Positions 1 through 6,871 of a DNA stretch of 13,217 bases are shown piece by piece. This DNA is from Candidatus Heimdallarchaeota archaeon (lineage in GTDB: Archaea > Asgardarchaeota > Heimdallarchaeia > Heimdallarchaeales > Heimdallarchaeaceae). Where the stretch lies: positions 1-13,217 of the forward strand of contig JAGLTP010000343.1 of NCBI GenBank assembly GCA_023135215.1. The letters run 5' to 3'. Made by a program: the position numbers and the translations under genes. The stretch's first letter is position 1. Every line of letters starts with the position of its first letter. The notes below the pieces were generated by a model. That model saw only the letters and a program-made list of their open reading frames with translations. It searched no databases and had not been told where the DNA came from.

Positions 1-630
1 AATGCTAGTGAAACAAGTTTTTTAATTTCTGAAGCAATAGGGAAACTGAGAAATAAACAAACACCTCCTGCTTCATTCAGAATAACCCTCAAACGCATAG
101 GTAATTTTCTTGCTTATGAAGCTTCCAAGTATTTAGACATAAAAACTTCATTAGTTGAGACCCCGTTAGGAAAAGCAAATTTTGATGAACACAAAGACGA
201 CATAGTAATTATATCCATTCTGAGAGCAGCTTTACCCATGTCAGATGGAGTATTGGAATTCCTTCCTGATGCAGCATTAGGAGTAATCTCAACTGCGAGA
301 GGGAAAATGTTAGAAACAGATGGAACAGATTTCAGAATTGATTGTACATATACAAACATACCTTTTGTGGAAGATAAAATAGCAATTATTGTTGATCCAA
401 TGTTAGCAAGCGGGTCAACTATGCTCTTCTTACTTAAACAATTGGAAAATCAAAAACCAAAGAAAATTATTATTCTTTGTGCGATAGCAGCTAAATTTGG
501 TATTGAAAGAATATTAGAGCATTATCCTGAAGTTTTAATTCTTGCCGGAGCTATCGATCCAATCTTGAACGAAAAAGGGTATATAGTACCAGGATTGGGG
601 GATGCGGGAGACAGAGCTTTTAACACATAA
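1..630 (+). CDS. upp: Uracil phosphoribosyltransferase, 5' end missing
   Basis: The enzyme makes UMP and pyrophosphate from uracil and PRPP (pyrimidine salvage, cytoplasmic). The reading frame is open from base 1, giving 209 codons; the first ATG (238) lies in the middle of the fold, so the true start is outside the window, probably only some 10-20 residues away compared with the usual 205-220. Counting from base 1, the segment ILRAALPM is at 73-80, the PRPP loop VDPMLASGST at 131-140 and the uracil-binding C-terminus YIVPGLGDAGD at about 194-204, all family hallmarks. The middle (ISTARGKMLETDG, then TYTNIP) is closer to what I remember of Bacteroidetes and eukaryotic enzymes than to E. coli Upp. 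The next gene starts 15 nt after the stop, so they are probably co-transcribed. Function is near certain; the start is unknown. Confidence 0.95.
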   Translation, partial: NASETSFLISEAIGKLRNKQTPPASFRITLKRIGNFLAYEASKYLDIKTSLVETPLGKANFDEHKDDIVIISILRAALPMSDGVLEFLPDAALGVISTARGKMLETDGTDFRIDCTYTNIPFVEDKIAIIVDPMLASGSTMLFLLKQLENQKPKKIIILCAIAAKFGIERILEHYPEVLILAGAIDPILNEKGYIVPGLGDAGDRAFNT

Positions 631-645
631 ATCTAGGCAGATTGT

Positions 646-1398
646 ATGAGTGAAGATAATTTAAATATAGAAAATGAGCAAATTGAAAATAAAACTACGA
701 CAGAAGGAAAACTTATCTCAAGATTAAATATAGAAGTTCCTTGGAAAGAATTTCTAAGTCCAAATTTACTATTTCTAATAGTGTGGATTGGTTCTCTTCT
801 ATACATGTTTATATGGGCACCATCTAAACAAGAGGGGGATCCTGGTTTTGGCGATTTTGACATAGTATATGGAAAAACCAATCCTCTAGAATGGAGTATC
901 TTCATGTTAGTAGGGGTTTGGGCCTTGCTTTACGCAGTAATACTTCTTATTGAAAATAGAGAGAGATTCGTCCCTTCTTGGCCTTTTGTATTAGCATCAT
1001 TTGGACTTGGAATGTATGCAATGATGCCATATTTTGCATTAAGAGGAGTAAAGAAAAAGAAACCCAAGACTAAGAAAACGTTATTCATCAAAATTATTGA
1101 TTCACGCATTTTAGGTATTATCTTGTCAGAACTAGGTAGAGCTATCGCGATGTATGGAATAATTGCAACTAGCATTTATGGAAAATGGGGAGTGTTTGTA
1201 AATAGCTTTCTAAATGTTAGACTTATACAGGTTATGACAATAGATTTTGCATTGCTAACCTTATTCTTTCCAATAATCATTTGGAGCGACATGAAGAGAA
1301 GAGAGTGGAAAAATCTGAAACTCTTTACTCTGTTTTGCGTTCCTTTGTTTGGTAGTTTTCTCTATTTGACTATGAGACCACGTTTACCAGCAGAATAA
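646..1398 (+). CDS. Six-helix membrane protein, DUF2834-like C-terminal half
   Basis: A 250-residue integral membrane protein of unknown function. The first 35 residues are hydrophilic and acidic. Hydrophobic segments lie at about 40-57, 84-102, 112-131, 155-176, 195-213 and 226-243, and a lysine-rich loop (KKKKPKTKK, 136-144) separates the halves. The last 60 residues show the order: a pair of large hydrophobic segments, a TIDF motif at the start of one helix (198-201), a basic SDMKRRE turn, a Pro-Leu-Phe-Gly helix (233-236) and a closing LTMRP. I associate this pattern with DUF2834 proteins, including cyanobacterial and chloroplast membrane proteins; this is recollection of pattern, not a search. 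The gene follows upp by 15 nt with no promoter visible between and no strong Shine-Dalgarno. The ATG at 646 is the only sensible start. Coding status is firm, function unknown. Confidence 0.85.
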   Translation: MSEDNLNIENEQIENKTTTEGKLISRLNIEVPWKEFLSPNLLFLIVWIGSLLYMFIWAPSKQEGDPGFGDFDIVYGKTNPLEWSIFMLVGVWALLYAVILLIENRERFVPSWPFVLASFGLGMYAMMPYFALRGVKKKKPKTKKTLFIKIIDSRILGIILSELGRAIAMYGIIATSIYGKWGVFVNSFLNVRLIQVMTIDFALLTLFFPIIIWSDMKRREWKNLKLFTLFCVPLFGSFLYLTMRPRLPAE

Positions 1399-1418
1399 AC
1401 TCTAGCATCAGCAAGAGC

Positions 1419-1432
1419 TCTTTTTTTATTTT
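1419..1432 (+). terminator. T-run terminator after the upp operon
   Basis: A run of seven T, an A and four T follows about 20 nt after the stop of the membrane-protein gene, and no significant hairpin precedes it. Archaeal RNA polymerase can terminate at such U-tracts alone. A new promoter lies directly downstream, which supports a transcription-unit boundary here. Confidence 0.55.
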
Positions 1433-1450
1433 CAAACGTTTTCAATTAAA

Positions 1451-1459
1451 TTTATAAAT
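1451..1459 (+). promoter_or_regulatory. TATA box of the ABC exporter operon
   Basis: The sequence TTTATAAAT is a good archaeal TATA box. Its centre (1455) is 30 nt before the ATG at 1485, so transcription should begin around 1480-1482 and the mRNA would be almost leaderless. No Shine-Dalgarno precedes the ATG, which fits a leaderless message. Confidence 0.7.
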
Positions 1460-1464
1460 TCTCA

Positions 1465-1480
1465 TTGGTCGGATAACCAA
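1465..1480. promoter_or_regulatory. Inverted repeat in the ABC promoter, possible operator
   Basis: TTGGT and ACCAA form a perfect 5-bp inverted repeat with a 6-nt spacer. It fills the space between the TATA box and the predicted transcription start, where a bound repressor would block RNA polymerase recruitment. A shorter nested pair (GGTC at 1467-1470, GACC at 1481-1484) overlaps it. The arms are short, so chance is possible. Confidence 0.35.
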
Positions 1481-1484
1481 GACC

Positions 1485-3302
1485 ATGAAAATTCCACTTC
1501 AAAAATACTGGGAGGTACAAAAGAAGTACCTAGCACCTTTCAAGAGAAGAGTGTTATTGTTAGCTTTTCTATTGGCCAGTGGAACCGTTTTATTGGTTGT
1601 TACTCCCCTAATAATTGAAAACTACATAAATCTAGCAATCCAAGATTCGTCTTTAGAGGATTTAAGTGGTTTTTTCAGAGCCATTTTAAGGTTGTTTACT
1701 GATAACGAGACTATTTTTCCTGCGTTGATTTTTCTTGCTTCTGTATATATCATTCTAATGTTTATTCAGCAAACAGTTTCACTATTTTCTGTTTATGTTG
1801 GTCAAAATCTCTCATGGTCTTCAACAAACATGTTAAGATCTGACTTAACAGAACATTGTGTAAATCTGGATATGACATTTCATAATGAACACAAACCGGG
1901 AGAGATGATAGAAAAAATTGATGGAGATATAAACACTTTAGCACAATTTTTGTCACAGTTTTCAATACAATTGGTTACTTCGCTACTTCTCATTGTTGGA
2001 GTTTTAGTAACATTCTTTGTTAAACATTGGACCCTAGGATTGTCATTTACAGCTTTCACGCTCTTTGCAATAATTGTAATGTATAAAATGAGAAATTTTT
2101 CCATTAAATTCTGGGAGAAACAAAGAGAAGCTAGCGCAGATATGTTTGGAACGATTGAAGAGAATTTAAGTGCAGTTGAAGACATTAGAGCAAATGGAGG
2201 GGTAAGCAATGCAATGCGTAAATTCTTTCATCACTCAAGAATACACTATAAAACTTTTCACAGAGCATTAGTGAGAGATCAGCTATTTGTAATCACAATT
2301 TGGGGAATTATAGCACTGATAAGTACTCTAGTATTTGCACCAAGTATTCCACTCTTTGATAAAGGGATTATAACTTTGGGAACAATTTTTTTAGTCCAGA
2401 TTTATGCAGGAATACTACTAAGACCCATTTTTGTTATCACAAGACAAATGCAAAATCTTCAGAAAGCTGGAGCATCCATCGATAGAATAAATAAATTGTT
2501 CCAGATTGAAACAAAGATTGAAGATAATGGGACAGAGAAGATTACTCCAGGTCCCATTGCAATAGAGTTTAATGATTTGAGTTTTGCTTATCTAGAAGAC
2601 GAATATGTTCTAAACAACATATCTTTCAGATTAGAACCGGGAAAAATCTTAGGTATTGTAGGTCATACAGGAAGTGGAAAAACAACTATTTCTAGATTAT
2701 TGTTTCGCTTATATAATATCAAACCAGATAATGGAAGTATCAGGTTAAATGATGTTGCTGTTGATGATATCGCTCTAGATGACTTAAGAGACAAAATTTC
2801 TTATGTTACTCAAAATGTTGAATTATTCCAAGCTTCTGTTAGAGAGAATATCTCTTTATTTGATAAAAGAATACCAGATCAAAGAATTGAATCCATTCTA
2901 TTAGATATAGGACTTGGGGATTGGTTTGATAAATTACCTAAGGGATTGGATACTATCATTTCTTCAAGTGAGCATGGAATTTCTGCAGGAGAAGCTCAGC
3001 TTCTAGCCCTTGCCCGCGTATTCATAAAAAGTCCAAATTTAGTGGTTTTAGATGAAGCATCATCAAGATTAGATCCAGTTACAGAAAATTTACTTGAAAG
3101 AGCAATTGAGAAATTACTCATTAATAGAACTGGCATAGTTATTGCACATAGATTATCTACTCTTCAGAAGGTAGATGAAATTTTAATTATTGATAAAGGA
3201 AACATACTAGAATATGGTAAAAGAGAAGATTTAGAAAAAGATACCGATTCTAAGTTTTATCATCTGCTTCAGACGGGAGAAATAGAGGAGTTGTTAAAAT
3301 GA
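1485..3302 (+). CDS. ABC exporter half-transporter, subunit with consensus Walker B
   Basis: A 605-residue type IV ABC half-transporter, fused membrane domain (about 1-330) plus nucleotide-binding domain (about 355-600), of the multidrug/lipid exporter group; the substrate is unknown. The ATPase motifs are Walker A GHTGSGKT (393-400), Q-loop Gln443, Walker B LVVLDE with catalytic Glu524, and H-loop His555. The signature motif is not the usual LSGGQ but ISAGEAQ (499-505). Its stop overlaps the start of the next ABC gene (ATGA at 3299-3302), so the two are translationally coupled and very likely form a heterodimer. The altered signature here and the Asp in Walker B of the partner fall in the same composite ATP site, as expected for asymmetric exporters such as TM287/288. 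The SAGEAQ plus DEASSRLDP combination is one I associate with paired transporters of Chloroflexi and Actinobacteria. The start has its own TATA box and no competing ATG. Confidence 0.95.
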   Translation: MKIPLQKYWEVQKKYLAPFKRRVLLLAFLLASGTVLLVVTPLIIENYINLAIQDSSLEDLSGFFRAILRLFTDNETIFPALIFLASVYIILMFIQQTVSLFSVYVGQNLSWSSTNMLRSDLTEHCVNLDMTFHNEHKPGEMIEKIDGDINTLAQFLSQFSIQLVTSLLLIVGVLVTFFVKHWTLGLSFTAFTLFAIIVMYKMRNFSIKFWEKQREASADMFGTIEENLSAVEDIRANGGVSNAMRKFFHHSRIHYKTFHRALVRDQLFVITIWGIIALISTLVFAPSIPLFDKGIITLGTIFLVQIYAGILLRPIFVITRQMQNLQKAGASIDRINKLFQIETKIEDNGTEKITPGPIAIEFNDLSFAYLEDEYVLNNISFRLEPGKILGIVGHTGSGKTTISRLLFRLYNIKPDNGSIRLNDVAVDDIALDDLRDKISYVTQNVELFQASVRENISLFDKRIPDQRIESILLDIGLGDWFDKLPKGLDTIISSSEHGISAGEAQLLALARVFIKSPNLVVLDEASSRLDPVTENLLERAIEKLLINRTGIVIAHRLSTLQKVDEILIIDKGNILEYGKREDLEKDTDSKFYHLLQTGEIEELLK

Positions 3303-5110
3303 AGATTCTAGGATTAGCTTGGGAGTTAATACGCTACAAACCAGGATTAGTATTTGCAGGATTCCTTTCAGATGTCTTATTCTTCTTACAGCCACTTGTA
3401 GCTAGCTTTGTAGCAAGAGAGATTTTCAACCAGATTGAAGGAGCAACTGGTTGGGGGATAGGTATCAACATTTGGATACTAGTGCTTTTAATCCTCCCCT
3501 TAACTATGATATTAAGATTAGTAGGAGACCTTGTATTCGTTTTCACAATGTGGGTATTCTTTCTATCTGGTAGTGTTTTGCTTAGAAGAAATATGTTAAG
3601 AGGAATTTTCAAGAAACCTGGAGCTGCAGCATTGCCAGATTCCCCAGGAGAAGCAGTTTCAAGATTTAGAGGAGATATAGATGAAGTAATGTGGTTTGTT
3701 TATCATCTCACCTCAATATTTAGTCTTGGAGTATTCACTGGATTGTCTTTCTATATCATGCAGGGAATTGATTGGAGAATTACTGTTTATGTTAGTGTAC
3801 CCTTCACTTTAATGATGGTTTTAGTGTATTTCACAAGACCTATTTTTACAAGATTGAGAAAACAGCGTAGAAAAGCAGCAGGTGCAGTGACCAGAACGAT
3901 AGGAGAAATTTTCAGGTCAGTTCAGGCAATCAAAGTAGCAACAGCGGAGGAGAATGTATTAGATTACTTCAGAGGGATAAATGAAAAAAGACGTATAGCT
4001 GAAGTTAAGGATGAATTCTTCCACCGAGTAATTCATGGGATATATTATGTAACTATCTATCTATGCATAGGAATCATCCTCCTTTTAGTTGGAAACAACT
4101 TGAGCAACAATTTATTTTCCGTTGGTGATTTAGCGTTCTTTGTTGGAGTACTTGGGGCTTTAGGCGAGTTTGTGTGGGATCTTGGTGATATGATTCCAAG
4201 ATATATACGAACTAAGGTATCCCTTGATAGAATGTTTAAGCTTATTACAGGATCGGATCCAGCTGTAACTGAATTTGATCTGGTTAGGCATGGTCCCATC
4301 TATATCAAGGATGATTTTCCACCAATACAACCTTTGAAACTAAATGAAGCAGACAAACTAGTAAGATTCGATGCTAGAAAATTATCTTACACACATCCAA
4401 ATTCGGATAAAGGAATAAAGAACATCAATATTACAATTATGAGAGGAACATTTACAGTAATCACTGGAAGAATAGGGTCAGGAAAAACTACTCTTCTGAG
4501 AACGCTACTTGGTTTATTACCTAAAGATGACGGTTCCTTATATTGGAATAATCAGGCTATTGATAAACCTGAAGAATTCTTTGTTCCTCCTCGAACTGCA
4601 TACACTTCTCAGGTACCACGTCTGTTCAGCGAAACAATCAAAGAAAATATCCTCATGGGATTACCTGAAGAATCAGTAGATGTAGAAGGATCAATCAAAT
4701 TAGCTGTGATTGAGAAAGAAGTGAAGGATTTTGATAAAGGATTAGATACGCTAATAGGACCAAAAGGAGTTAAACTGTCAGGTGGTCAAAGACAACGTTT
4801 AGCTGCTGCTAGAATGTTTGCAAGAGAATCTGAAATTCTTATTTTTGATGATTTGTCTAGTGCTCTTGATGTTGAAACAGAGCAAATCTTATGGAAAAGG
4901 GTTTTTGCAAAAGAGGGGGCTACATGTCTTGCTGTTTCTCACAGACCTATTGCTCTAAAGAGAGCAGATAACGTAATTGTAATGAAAGATGGTAAGATAG
5001 AAGCTCAAGGTAAATTAGATGATCTTCTGAAAACAAGCGAAGAAATGCGAAGACTCTGGGAAGAAAAAATAATGCAACAACCTGATTCAGTTATTGCACA
5101 AACAGATTAA
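3299..5110 (+). CDS. ABC exporter half-transporter, subunit with degenerate Walker B
   Basis: A 603-residue partner of the preceding ABC protein with the same order: membrane domain (about 1-320), a linker longer than usual (about 320-355), then the nucleotide-binding domain. Motifs: Walker A GRIGSGKT (390-397), Q-loop Gln438, canonical signature LSGGQ (493-497), Walker B ILIFDD in which the catalytic Glu is replaced by Asp518, and H-loop His548. The dimer would therefore have one competent site (Walker A/B of the first subunit with LSGGQ of this one) and one degenerate site (Walker A/B of this subunit with ISAGEAQ of the first). In known asymmetric exporters the degenerate site binds ATP but hydrolyses it slowly. 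The start codon overlaps the upstream stop by 4 nt. A palindrome and a T-rich tract follow the stop by 17 nt. Confidence 0.95.
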   Translation: MKILGLAWELIRYKPGLVFAGFLSDVLFFLQPLVASFVAREIFNQIEGATGWGIGINIWILVLLILPLTMILRLVGDLVFVFTMWVFFLSGSVLLRRNMLRGIFKKPGAAALPDSPGEAVSRFRGDIDEVMWFVYHLTSIFSLGVFTGLSFYIMQGIDWRITVYVSVPFTLMMVLVYFTRPIFTRLRKQRRKAAGAVTRTIGEIFRSVQAIKVATAEENVLDYFRGINEKRRIAEVKDEFFHRVIHGIYYVTIYLCIGIILLLVGNNLSNNLFSVGDLAFFVGVLGALGEFVWDLGDMIPRYIRTKVSLDRMFKLITGSDPAVTEFDLVRHGPIYIKDDFPPIQPLKLNEADKLVRFDARKLSYTHPNSDKGIKNINITIMRGTFTVITGRIGSGKTTLLRTLLGLLPKDDGSLYWNNQAIDKPEEFFVPPRTAYTSQVPRLFSETIKENILMGLPEESVDVEGSIKLAVIEKEVKDFDKGLDTLIGPKGVKLSGGQRQRLAAARMFARESEILIFDDLSSALDVETEQILWKRVFAKEGATCLAVSHRPIALKRADNVIVMKDGKIEAQGKLDDLLKTSEEMRRLWEEKIMQQPDSVIAQTD

Positions 5111-5127
5111 AAAACCACTTCTATTGG

Positions 5128-5150
5128 TCACAACTTGTGATTTTTCTTTT
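5128..5150 (+). terminator. Palindrome plus T-rich tract after the ABC operon
   Basis: TCACAACTTGTGA (5128-5140) is a perfect 13-nt palindrome around a central C, followed at once by TTTTTCTTTT. As RNA it could form only a short stem (TCAC/GTGA, loop AACTT), so the U-tract may do most of the terminating. The dyad lies about 9 nt upstream of the TATA box of the next gene, so it could instead be a regulator site. Confidence 0.45.
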
Positions 5151-5156
5151 TAAATA
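5149..5156 (+). promoter_or_regulatory. TATA-like box of the solenoid gene
   Basis: TTTAAATA lies about 46 nt before the ATG at 5199 and would place the transcript start near 5176-5179. Unlike several other genes in the window, this one then has a leader of about 20 nt with a good Shine-Dalgarno, GGTGAT at 5188-5193, spaced 5 nt from the ATG. That Shine-Dalgarno decides the start at 5199. Confidence 0.55.
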
Positions 5157-5198
5157 CTAACAAGATATTGTAGTATGAAAATAACTTGGTGATTAAAA

Positions 5199-6401
5199 AT
5201 GGATAAAGTTGTAGTTAAAGAGGATGAAACTATTGAATTGAGCAATGTAGATGGCGATCTTGAGGCTTTTGATGGAGCAACAATTAATGTATCATCTAAA
5301 GTTGATAAGCTAGTAATAACTGGAAATCTTATCAGCAAAGGAGACGTACTTCTAAATGGTTCAATTGAAGTTCAAGAGATAATGCACAAAGACGGTTATC
5401 TTGAAATCGAAGGTGATGTCTTTGCTAAAAGAGTCAATGTTAGGAATGGTGGAAGAGGAGGAAGTTCCAAGCTTATAGTTGGAGGATCACTTAAAGCAGA
5501 AGAAACCTCAATTGATGGTGCATTGGAAGTCGCAAAAGACTTTGATTGCCCAAATGTGAAAATCATGGGAGCATGTGTTGTTTATGGTGACGCTAATCTT
5601 GAAAATTATGATGTGAGTGGATCAGCTAAGCATGAAATGAACCTTAATGCAAAAGAGGTTGAGATAGGAGGTTCCCTGAAAATAGGAGGAGATGCTGTAA
5701 TTTTAGAAGAATTAGAAGTATCAGGTTCTGCTAAAATAGATGGAACCCTAGATTGCCCTGAAATTGAAATCGGTGGTTCTTTTGTTTGTAATGATTTAAT
5801 AACTAATAAAACTGATGTAAGTGGATCAGCAAAAACAAAATCTGCACAAATCAAAGAAAAATTATCAATTAGTGGTTCATACAAATGTGAAAATAGTTGT
5901 GAAGCAACAAAAATAGCAATCAGTGGTAGCTGCAAATTAGGGGATGAATCTAGTGTTGAAAAACTTAATGTGAGTGGATCAGTAGGAATAGGAGATAATT
6001 CAAAACTTCAAGAAGCAAAAGTTAGTGGTTCCCTTGTTCTTGGATCAGATGTTACTGGAAGTAATATCACAGTTAGTGGTTCATGCAGTTCAAGTGGATT
6101 CCTGCAATTAGACGGAAATTTAGTTGTGAGTGGTTCTCTCTCTGGAGATGAAATTGAAACTAAAGAACTGAAATTAAGCGGTGGATTGAACTGTGAAATA
6201 GCAAAAGGTGAGCTGATAAATATTGGTCAAAACTCTCGTGTAAGAGGTAAACTAATTGGAGGTACTGTAATAGTAGAAAGGGGAGCAAGAGTTGAAGATA
6301 TAATAGCAGATGAAGTAGAATTAGGTTCCAAAGTACGAGCTGGTGTAGTTAAAGCAGGAAAAATAGAAGCAGACCCATCTGCCAAATATACTGAAAACTA
6401 A
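5199..6401 (+). CDS. Bactofilin-like beta-solenoid protein with 17-residue repeats
   Basis: A 400-residue protein without signal peptide or membrane segment, so probably cytoplasmic. It consists almost wholly of short beta-strands broken by Gly-Gly/Ser-Gly turns. From residue 105 to 329 a four-residue mark (mostly VSGS, ISGS or IGGS) returns every 16-18 and usually exactly 17 residues: at 105, 122, 139, 156, 174, 191, 207, 224, 241, 258, 275, 292, 310 and 326. Less regular repeats flank this region (about 40-97 and 340-390). This is what a parallel beta-helix looks like, one coil per repeat. Bactofilin and DUF583-type proteins of bacteria and archaea are built this way and polymerise into filaments or scaffolds, so a cytoskeletal or scaffold role is my inference. 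Single Cys residues occur in several coils. The gene has its own promoter upstream and a hairpin terminator downstream, so it is monocistronic. An adhesin-like solenoid is less likely because no export signal is visible. Confidence 0.85.
   Translation: MDKVVVKEDETIELSNVDGDLEAFDGATINVSSKVDKLVITGNLISKGDVLLNGSIEVQEIMHKDGYLEIEGDVFAKRVNVRNGGRGGSSKLIVGGSLKAEETSIDGALEVAKDFDCPNVKIMGACVVYGDANLENYDVSGSAKHEMNLNAKEVEIGGSLKIGGDAVILEELEVSGSAKIDGTLDCPEIEIGGSFVCNDLITNKTDVSGSAKTKSAQIKEKLSISGSYKCENSCEATKIAISGSCKLGDESSVEKLNVSGSVGIGDNSKLQEAKVSGSLVLGSDVTGSNITVSGSCSSSGFLQLDGNLVVSGSLSGDEIETKELKLSGGLNCEIAKGELINIGQNSRVRGKLIGGTVIVERGARVEDIIADEVELGSKVRAGVVKAGKIEADPSAKYTEN
5511..6185 (+). repeat. In-frame 51-nt (17-residue) tandem repeat array
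   Basis: Fourteen copies of a degenerate unit of about 51 nt lie inside the solenoid gene. The conserved core at DNA level is ATT/GTG-AGT-GGT/GGA-TCA (I/V-S-G-S). Outside the core the copies share little nucleotide identity, so this is old protein-level duplication, not a recent minisatellite. Confidence 0.8.
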
Positions 6402-6431
6402 AAATCACCTTACTTTCTTCAAATGAAAAAC

Positions 6432-6462
6432 GAGTCCCGGGTTTATGGGACTCAAACTTTTT
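6432..6462 (+). terminator. Hairpin terminator after the solenoid gene
   Basis: GAGTCCC (6432-6438) and GGGACTC (6447-6453) form a perfect 7-bp stem with an 8-nt loop. AAAC and a run of five T follow, then more A/T. It begins about 30 nt after the stop codon and looks like a bacterial intrinsic terminator. Confidence 0.7.
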
Positions 6463-6471
6463 ATTATTTAA
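6459..6471 (+). promoter_or_regulatory. TATA-like box of the winged-helix gene
   Basis: TTTTATTATTTAA lies 32-44 nt before the ATG at 6503 and overlaps the T-run of the terminator. It would give a transcript start at about 6490 and a leader of roughly 10 nt. No clear Shine-Dalgarno is present. Confidence 0.45.
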
Positions 6472-6502
6472 CAAGAATAATGGCTCAAACAAGGTTGGTT
6501 TA

Positions 6503-6814
6503 ATGTCAATAATAAATAGAACCAGATACGATATTTATGCAGATATTTTGGAAGTTCTGCAATTTTATACTGAAGCAGGGATTTCACAGATAGCTAGAAG
6601 AGCAAATATACCCTTAGATCGAGCAAAGGGATTGATCCATTTCATGTTAGCACGCGGATTAATTGTAAAATACGAAAATACAGAAAAACGTCCAAAATTC
6701 ATTTATAGAAATACCAACAAAGGTTCTGAATATTACGCAATATACAAACAGCTTTATCATTTAGTCGTAGAACTGGCTGAAGATGAAATGGGAATTCAAT
6801 TTGAAGTTGGCTAA
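6503..6814 (+). CDS. ArnR1-type winged-helix DNA-binding protein
   Basis: A 103-residue protein with a winged helix-turn-helix in its first 70 residues. The helix-turn-helix is seen as GISQIARRANIPLDRAKG (26-43), followed by a helix ending in ARGLIV (50-55) and a wing rich in charge and aromatics (57-70). A C-terminal helix (about 74-95) could dimerise. The length and layout match the small archaeal regulators grouped as ArnR1-like winged helix (HTH_45), which are common in archaea with many paralogues. Its target is unknown; candidates in reach are its own promoter and that of the acetyltransferase 57 nt downstream. The ATG at 6503 is the first in frame after the terminator. Confidence 0.85.
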   Translation: MSIINRTRYDIYADILEVLQFYTEAGISQIARRANIPLDRAKGLIHFMLARGLIVKYENTEKRPKFIYRNTNKGSEYYAIYKQLYHLVVELAEDEMGIQFEVG

Positions 6815-6871
6815 ACCTTAACAAACTTGTTTGAAAAAATTCTTATTAAGTTATTTTATAATATTAATCTA

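Noticed and set aside
633..1175. Antisense frames opposite the DUF2834-like gene, and likewise opposite the ABC, solenoid and pepF genes
   Set aside because: They are open only as shadows of the strongly supported genes and show no protein-like features or start signals.
5511..6185. The 51-nt periodic sequence as a CRISPR array or minisatellite
   Set aside because: The copies share only a short protein-coding core, lack identical repeats and stay in frame throughout an intact gene.
6827..6871. TTG start that would extend the GNAT protein by 15 residues
   Set aside because: The added residues lie before the GNAT fold, and no Shine-Dalgarno or suitable TATA spacing supports the TTG.
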